A DNA stretch of 33,737 nucleotides from an uncultured Ruminococcus sp. (GTDB lineage: Bacteria > Bacillota > Clostridia > Oscillospirales > Ruminococcaceae): assembly GCF_947301925.1 (NCBI RefSeq), contig NZ_CAMYUE010000022.1, positions 1 to 33,737 of the forward strand, written 5' to 3'. Of the stretch, positions 28,524 to 33,737 are shown in pieces; within the stretch, counting starts at the first letter, position 1, and each line of letters starts with the position of its first letter. The translations under genes were made by a program, and so were the position numbers. The notes beneath the pieces were generated by a model. It saw only the letters and a list, made by a program, of their open reading frames with translations, did not search any database and was not told where the DNA came from.

Positions 28524-31205
28524 ATGAAAAAGTTAATTTCTGCAGTCACATCACTGTGTATGGCTGCAACGATGGTTAGCGCGGTAGTTCCTGCAACAGT
28601 AGGCGCTGCAGACGCAACCAAGGGATTTTCTATTAAAACATATGATGACACTAAGCCCGGTATCTCCAACGGCGCTTCTGAGGTTACAATCAAGAAGGCT
28701 GATATCGGTGCTAATGGCTACAATATCCCTGCTGCTGTTTATCTGACAGAGGGTACAGACAACGACACAGGTTCACTCTCAGTTGCTGTTACAACTGATT
28801 CACCTGATCTTAAGTTCGCTGTTCGTCTTCCCGATCAGAAGTACTATGATTCCGAGAAGAATGTTACACTTTCTTCCGGTTCAGGTTCAACAGACCAGTA
28901 TATCACATTCGGCGGTATCATGGACGACATGGACGGCTACATGGCTCCCGGACGTTATATCTTTGGCTGCGAGCCTTCAATGACAGCTGCAGGCGCAGAA
29001 AACTATTTCATCGGACTTTCATGGATGAACGATGGCAGAGATTATAAGTGGGCAGGCACAAAGTCTGACGATTATCCTCTCTATGCTTTCGACATCACAG
29101 TTCCTGCCAACATCGCAGCAGGTACATATCACGTTGACTTCCATCACTATGATACAGATCCTGATGAGAAGGTAACTGTTATGTCTCCTATGATCGAGGC
29201 AAGAAAAGAGAACCCTTCAGATACTTCACGCAAGTATTCACTTGAGGAAAACAACCTCACAACAAGCGGTCTTACAATCAAGATCGAGGGCGATGGTACT
29301 GAAGTTACAACAACAACTACAGCTCCTAACCCCACAACAACAACTACAACTACAACAACTCCTGTTCCCGTAGGTAACAAGGACTTCAACTTCAAGATAG
29401 TTGACGGCAACGGCAATTCTACAGCAAATGCTGCTGCCGGCGAAGAGCTCACACTTAACCTCGTAGTTAACGCTGGCAACAATACCTGTGCAGGTATGGA
29501 CGCTCAGTATGACCTCGGCGGTCTCGAGCTCGTTCAGATGGGCAAGAAGGCTAAGGCTCTCGGCGGTGCTACAATCAACACCAACGAAGCTGAGGCTCGT
29601 ATCAGCATCATGTCAGTAGGTTCTGGCGACGGCGAGCCTTCAGCAGTTACAAACGGCGAGTCTGTATCTGTTATCAAGGTTAAGGTTCCCGCAAACGCTG
29701 CAGAGGGTACACAGTACACAGTTGATCTCGTTTCAAGCGAGCTCAAGGTATTCAAGGAAGGCGGCTCTGGTGACAAGTACACAGCAGGCGTTACTCCTTT
29801 CGTAGTTCAGGTTGGAAACGGCATTATCACAACAACAACAAAGGATCCCAACCCAAGCACAACAACAACTACTGTTGATCCTAACGCACAGTTCAAGTTC
29901 AAGATCGTTGACGCTGACGGCAACTCAGCAGCTGACGTAACAGCCGGCCAGGAAGTTACACTCAGCCTCGTAGTTGACGCAGGTACAAACACTTGCGCAG
30001 GTATGGACGCTCAGTATGACCTCGGCGGTCTCGAGCTCGTTCAGATGGGCAAGAAGGCTAAGGCTCTCGGCGGTGCTACAATCAACACCAACGAAGCTGA
30101 GGCTCGTATCAGCATCATGTCAGTAGGTTCTGGCGACGGCGAGCCTTCAGCAGTTACAAACGGCGAGTCTGTATCTGTTATCAAGGTTAAGGTTCCCGCA
30201 AACGCAACAAACGGCACAAAGTACACAGTTGATCTCGTTAAGAGCGAGCTCAAGGTATTCAAGGAAGGCGGCTCAGGCGATAAGTACTCAGCAGCTGTAA
30301 CTCCTATCGTTCTTACAGTAAACGATGGCACAGTTCTTCCGACAACAACAACATCAACAACAACTACACCTCCCGGTCCTACAACAACTACAACTGTTGA
30401 TCCTAATGCACAGTTCAAGTTCAAGATCGTTGACGGCAACGGCAACTCAACTGCTAACGCTGAAGCAGGTGCAGAGCTCACACTCAGCCTCGTAGTTGAC
30501 GCAGGCACAAACACTTGCGCAGGTATGGACGCTCAGTATGACCTCGGCGGTCTCGAGCTCGTTCAGATGGGCAAGAAGGCTAAGGCTCTCGGCGGTGCTA
30601 CAATCAACACCAACGAAGACGAGGCTCGTATCAGCATCATGTCAGTAGGTTCTGGCGACGGTGAGCCTTCAGCAGTTACAAACGGCGAGTCTGTATCTGT
30701 AATCAAGGTTAAGGTTCCCGCAAACGCTGCAAACGGCACAAAGTACACAGTTGATCTCGTTAAGAGCGAGCTCAAGGTATTCAAGGAAGGCGGCTCAGGC
30801 GATAAGTACTCAGCAGCTGTAACTCCTTTCGTACTCACAATTGGCTCAGACGTAACAACAACAACAACTACATCTGAGACAACTACAACAACAACTACAA
30901 CTACTACAACTCCCGATCCTACAACAACAACAACTACAACTACACCTCCCGCTGGTAAGCTTGCTCCTACATGGGGTGATGTAAACTGCGATGGTAAGGT
31001 TAACGTTGCTGACGTAGTAGTTCTCAACAGATACCTCAACGATCCTACATATCCTGTATCTGATCAGGGTAAGGTAAACGGCGACGTTAAGGATCCTCAG
31101 GATAAGTCTGGCGCTGCAGTTGATCCCGCAGGCGTTAAGCTCACAGCTGCTGACTCAGAAACAATCCTCAAGTCTATCGTTGATCTTGTAACTCTTCCTC
31201 AGTAA
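28524..31205 (+). CDS. scaA: ScaA-like primary scaffoldin: N-terminal module, three cohesins, dockerin
   Basis: The protein has 893 residues. Order: signal peptide (1-28); N-terminal module (about 30-260) that has cohesin-like elements (FDITVPANIAAGTYHVDF, SGLTIKIEGDG); Thr linker; cohesins 1, 2 and 3 starting near bases 29386, 29887 and 30412, each with the same core (CAGMDAQYDLGGLELVQMG, then INTNEAEARISIMSVGSGDG); Thr linkers with PDP/PGP; C-terminal dockerin (about 817-893; GDVNCDGKVNVADVVVLNRYL and NGDVKD...LTAADSETILKSI). The second dockerin repeat carries an insert (KDPQDKSGAAVDPAGVKL). Known: ScaA cohesins receive enzymes and ScaC, and the ScaA dockerin binds ScaB. Three cohesins match the layout known from strain 17 better than the two of FD-1. 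AAAGGA precedes the ATG. Confidence 0.9.
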   Translation: MKKLISAVTSLCMAATMVSAVVPATVGAADATKGFSIKTYDDTKPGISNGASEVTIKKADIGANGYNIPAAVYLTEGTDNDTGSLSVAVTTDSPDLKFAVRLPDQKYYDSEKNVTLSSGSGSTDQYITFGGIMDDMDGYMAPGRYIFGCEPSMTAAGAENYFIGLSWMNDGRDYKWAGTKSDDYPLYAFDITVPANIAAGTYHVDFHHYDTDPDEKVTVMSPMIEARKENPSDTSRKYSLEENNLTTSGLTIKIEGDGTEVTTTTTAPNPTTTTTTTTTPVPVGNKDFNFKIVDGNGNSTANAAAGEELTLNLVVNAGNNTCAGMDAQYDLGGLELVQMGKKAKALGGATINTNEAEARISIMSVGSGDGEPSAVTNGESVSVIKVKVPANAAEGTQYTVDLVSSELKVFKEGGSGDKYTAGVTPFVVQVGNGIITTTTKDPNPSTTTTTVDPNAQFKFKIVDADGNSAADVTAGQEVTLSLVVDAGTNTCAGMDAQYDLGGLELVQMGKKAKALGGATINTNEAEARISIMSVGSGDGEPSAVTNGESVSVIKVKVPANATNGTKYTVDLVKSELKVFKEGGSGDKYSAAVTPIVLTVNDGTVLPTTTTSTTTTPPGPTTTTTVDPNAQFKFKIVDGNGNSTANAEAGAELTLSLVVDAGTNTCAGMDAQYDLGGLELVQMGKKAKALGGATINTNEDEARISIMSVGSGDGEPSAVTNGESVSVIKVKVPANAANGTKYTVDLVKSELKVFKEGGSGDKYSAAVTPFVLTIGSDVTTTTTTSETTTTTTTTTTTPDPTTTTTTTTPPAGKLAPTWGDVNCDGKVNVADVVVLNRYLNDPTYPVSDQGKVNGDVKDPQDKSGAAVDPAGVKLTAADSETILKSIVDLVTLPQ
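29491..30727 (+). repeat. Near-identical cohesin-core repeats within scaA
   Basis: A 208-bp block at 29491-29698 recurs without any change that I can see at 29998-30205, and with a few changes at 30520-30727. Downstream of the block, copies 2 and 3 are nearly identical to each other (from about 30210 and 30732), while copy 1 differs. Confidence 0.85.
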
Positions 31206-31264
31206 GGAGATTATAAGTACGTACTAATTAAATAGAGCAAATCGCTCGGAAAGGAAATGCACTG

Positions 31265-33737
31265 ATGAAGAAACTGCTTTCTGCAGTTACATCCATTGCC
31301 ATGAGCTTCACGCTCATGGCAGGTGCATTTGCTTCGTCAGTTAGTGCTGCCGGCAGTATTTCTGCTGAGCAGCCTAATGTTAGTATGGGCGAAGTACTGG
31401 ATGTTTCTGCTAACAGAACCGCTGCTGACGGTAAAGTAGAATGGCTCATCCCAACAGTAACTGCAGCTCCAGGCCAGACGGTCACTATGCCCGTAGTAGT
31501 CAAGAGTTCAAGTCTCGCAGTTGCGGGTGCACAGTTCAAGATTTCAGCAGCAGATGTGACCTTCGGTTCAAAGACCGACGGTGACGCATACGGCGCAAGC
31601 ATAGCGTATAATAAGGGCAAGTTTGCTTTCGGTCAGGGTGCAGGCAGAGGAATAGTAGCTGCTGATGATTCAGTAGTTGTTACTCTTGCTTACACAGTTC
31701 CTGCCAATGCAGCTCCCGGTACAAAGTATCCTGTTCAGTGGGCAGATCAGTTTGTAAGCGATACAGACGGAAACGACATCACTGAAAAGGTTACATTCAC
31801 CAATGGCGAGATCGTTGTAAAGGACGCTGAAGCCAACGGTAATATCGAATGGGTACTTGACAAGGTAACAGCCGCTCCCGGCGAAGTAGTTACAGTCAAG
31901 GCTACTGTAAGCGCTCCCGATAATGCAACACTTCCCGTTGCAGGCGCACAGTTCAAGATCGATAACGATTCACACGTTAACTACAGCTCAATGACGGAGG
32001 GCGGCGCATACGCTTCTTCATTTGCTGTAAATAACGACAAGAAGTCATTTGCTTTCGGCAATGGCACAGGCGCAGGCGTTGTTGCAGCTGACGGCGCAAC
32101 AATCGCTTCGTTCAAGTTCCAGGTTCCTTCTGACTGCGGCGAAGGCGTTTACCCCGTAAAGTGGGCTGACGGCTTTGTATGCGATACAGACGGTAAGGAT
32201 CTCACTGCAAACGTAAAGTTCACGGACGGTTCTATCACTGTAAAGAAAAACGTCGTAGTTGAGGGCAAGGTAAAGTGGGTACTCGACAATGTAACAGCCC
32301 AGAAGGGTGAAACAGTTACACTGAAGGCAGTAGTCGACGACAGTGCTAAGGCTGCAGTTCCTGTAGCAGGCGCACAGTTCAAGATCAACGCCGACACAGT
32401 CAAGTATTCCAAGATCGCTGACGGTACAGCATACGGCGCTCCCATCACAGCCAACGATGCAAAGCAGTCATTTGCTTTCGGCAACGTAAGCGGTGCAGGT
32501 GTTGCAGCTGCTGACGGTTCACAGATCTTCACACTTACTTACACAGTTCCCGCAGACTGCGCAGACGGTAAATATCCCGTTAAGTGGTCTGACGCATTCG
32601 TAAGCGACACCGACGGCAGAGATATCACAAGCAACGTTATCTTTGTTGACGGTTCTATCACAGTAGGCAAAACTACTGACGGCACAGCCGAGTGGGTTAT
32701 CCCCAAGGTTCAGGCTGAGCGCGGTCAGACAGTTACTCTTGACGTTCTCGTAAAGGGCGACAGCGACCTTGAGGTTGCAGGCGCTCAGTTCGGCATCAAG
32801 GGCACAGCTCCTACAAAGTACAGCACAGCTGCAGGTACTCCTTACGGTACAGATCTGGTCAAGAACGACGACAAGATGAGCTTTGCTTTCGCTCAGGCGA
32901 GCGGTATCGGCAAGGGCGCATATGACGGCGACAAGATCATGACCCTTACCTTCACTGTACCTACAGATTGTCCTAAGGGACAGTATCCTGTAAAGTGGAC
33001 AAATCAGTTCGTAAGCGACACAAACGGCGGCGACATCACTGATAAGGTTACATTTACAGACGGTTGGATCGAAGTAGTAGACGTTGTTACAACAACTACA
33101 CCCGGTCCTACAACCACAACAACAACTACAACAGTAACTGCTCCCGAGGGCGGTATCATCTGGCAGATCGCTACAGTTACCGCTTATCCCGGAGAGACTG
33201 TAAAGCTTCCTATCAAGGTAGTTGATATGGACAACTCAAGGCTTGCTATCGCAGGCGCTCAGTTCGATATCAAGAACCGCGACGGCGTAAATTACTTCGC
33301 TATCGAGGGCTCTGACGCATACGGTGCAAGCATCGTTGCAAACGCTCTCAAGAAGAAGTTCGATTTCGCTAATACAGTAGGTGTTCAGGTTGCAGCTAAC
33401 GACGGCGACAACGTTGCTATCCTTACTTACAACGTTCCCGAGGGAACACAGCCCGGCACATATCCTGTAGAGTTTGTAAAGGGATCACTCATGATCTTCG
33501 ATACAGACGGTAACGATATCACTGACAAGCTCATCGGCGTAAACGGTGCTATCATCGTTGCACTTCCCGATGTGACATCAACTACTACAACAACTTCTAC
33601 AACAACAAGTGGTCCGATAGATCCTAATTCGTCTACGACTACTACAACAACAAGTGGTCCGATAGATCCTAATTCGTCTACAACTACTTCAACAACAAGT
33701 GGTCCCATAGACCCGAATTCGTCTACGACTACTTCAA
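31265..33737 (+). CDS. scaB: ScaB-like anchoring scaffoldin, N-terminal part with five cohesins (3' truncated)
   Basis: The frame is open from ATG 31265 (AAAGGA at 31250-31255) to the end of the window, 824 codons. After the signal peptide (MKKLLSAVTSIAMSFTLMAG and on) come five cohesins. The first four are packed with short or no linkers, starting near 31433 (KVEWLIPTV), 31842 (NIEWVLDKV), 32268 (KVKWVLDNV) and 32683 (TAEWVIPKV). A Thr linker (about 33085-33145) leads to the fifth (GGIIWQIATV, from 33152). Each has VAGAQF, FAFG/DFAN and YPV(K/Q/E)(W/F) blocks. Then a second Thr linker has a 15-codon repeat. Known: ScaB of R. flavefaciens has seven to nine cohesins in two groups and binds ScaA dockerins and the wall-anchored ScaE. 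Further cohesins, the ScaB C-terminus, cttA and scaE are expected beyond the window. Confidence 0.88.
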   Translation, partial: MKKLLSAVTSIAMSFTLMAGAFASSVSAAGSISAEQPNVSMGEVLDVSANRTAADGKVEWLIPTVTAAPGQTVTMPVVVKSSSLAVAGAQFKISAADVTFGSKTDGDAYGASIAYNKGKFAFGQGAGRGIVAADDSVVVTLAYTVPANAAPGTKYPVQWADQFVSDTDGNDITEKVTFTNGEIVVKDAEANGNIEWVLDKVTAAPGEVVTVKATVSAPDNATLPVAGAQFKIDNDSHVNYSSMTEGGAYASSFAVNNDKKSFAFGNGTGAGVVAADGATIASFKFQVPSDCGEGVYPVKWADGFVCDTDGKDLTANVKFTDGSITVKKNVVVEGKVKWVLDNVTAQKGETVTLKAVVDDSAKAAVPVAGAQFKINADTVKYSKIADGTAYGAPITANDAKQSFAFGNVSGAGVAAADGSQIFTLTYTVPADCADGKYPVKWSDAFVSDTDGRDITSNVIFVDGSITVGKTTDGTAEWVIPKVQAERGQTVTLDVLVKGDSDLEVAGAQFGIKGTAPTKYSTAAGTPYGTDLVKNDDKMSFAFAQASGIGKGAYDGDKIMTLTFTVPTDCPKGQYPVKWTNQFVSDTNGGDITDKVTFTDGWIEVVDVVTTTTPGPTTTTTTTTVTAPEGGIIWQIATVTAYPGETVKLPIKVVDMDNSRLAIAGAQFDIKNRDGVNYFAIEGSDAYGASIVANALKKKFDFANTVGVQVAANDGDNVAILTYNVPEGTQPGTYPVEFVKGSLMIFDTDGNDITDKLIGVNGAIIVALPDVTSTTTTTSTTTSGPIDPNSSTTTTTTSGPIDPNSSTTTSTTSGPIDPNSSTTTS
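33608..33737 (+). repeat. 45-bp tandem repeat encoding a SGPIDPNSSTTT linker
   Basis: Two full units (33608-33652, 33653-33697) and a third cut by the window end. Each unit encodes SGPIDPNSS followed by six Thr/Ser residues. Differences between units are mostly at third codon positions. Confidence 0.9.

Noticed and set aside
29147..31039. Antisense frames across the scaA cohesins
   Set aside because: They recur because the cohesins repeat; they lack starts with ribosome-binding sites and mirror the sense codon bias.
33608..33737. CRISPR-like direct repeats at the window end
   Set aside because: The 45-bp units are in frame and encode a Thr/Pro linker of the scaffoldin.

Overview
The window looks like a chromosomal piece of a cellulosome-producing Ruminococcus, most probably the R. 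flavefaciens lineage. The main reason is the right end: a single-cohesin/dockerin adaptor (ScaC-like), a three-cohesin scaffoldin with a C-terminal dockerin (ScaA-like) and a longer multi-cohesin scaffoldin that runs off the end (ScaB-like), in the order scaC-scaA-scaB known from R. flavefaciens. Thr-rich linkers, a sortase-type surface protein, GTP-type PEP carboxykinase and clostridial housekeeping genes fit. This assignment rests on domain recognition and remembered gene order; no search was run. Both ends of the window fall inside ACN-repeat (poly-Thr) coding sequence, which suggests a contig broken at low-complexity repeats.

Layout. 1-2282: 3' end of a poly-Thr surface protein, then an ECF sigma factor overlapping its membrane anti-sigma partner. 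2337-4649: a CorA-type metal channel behind a roughly 215-nt leader that carries a 19-codon upstream ORF, followed by a gene with a HEPN RNase-like motif. 4686-8800: nadB and nadC, with a secreted dockerin-bearing VanY-type peptidase inserted between them. 8831-10118: HIT protein and HAD phosphatase. 10194-15073: spore-germination-like genes (gerA-gerB, then a GerC-N-terminal-like lipoprotein) split by the minus-strand pair CPBP-like protein/tadA, and a small Cys-rich protein. 15314-19482 (minus): polA, rimI, tsaD. 19868-21841: pckA with a strong promoter and terminator. 21880-23960: an AT-rich patch with a TM2-domain protein, a ribbon-helix-helix protein, a DUF4230 protein, a shared promoter-upstream element and a candidate small RNA. 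23993-27028: GtrA-like protein, tRNA-dihydrouridine synthase and a CapA-like lipoprotein. 27157-33737: a long structured leader followed by the scaffoldin genes.

How the parts work together. ScaC, ScaA and ScaB would assemble the extracellular cellulosome: dockerin-bearing proteins, possibly including the VanY-type peptidase at 6354-7694, dock onto cohesins, and ScaA docks onto ScaB. PckA would feed carbon toward oxaloacetate/succinate. NadB and NadC make nicotinate mononucleotide. TsaD, RimI, TadA and Dus act in translation or its accessory modifications.

Most worth a second look: (1) an ungapped 53-nt element (41/53 identical by eye) at nearly the same place upstream of the TM2 and DUF4230 promoters, with a ribbon-helix-helix gene between them; (2) a minus-strand small RNA gene with its own promoter and terminator next to one copy; (3) a roughly 180-nt multi-hairpin repeat in two copies with compensatory base changes; (4) the structured scaC leader; (5) the corA leader ORF and corA-HEPN pair; (6) recent sequence homogenisation among ScaA cohesins. 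No tRNA, rRNA, CRISPR array or insertion sequence was seen.
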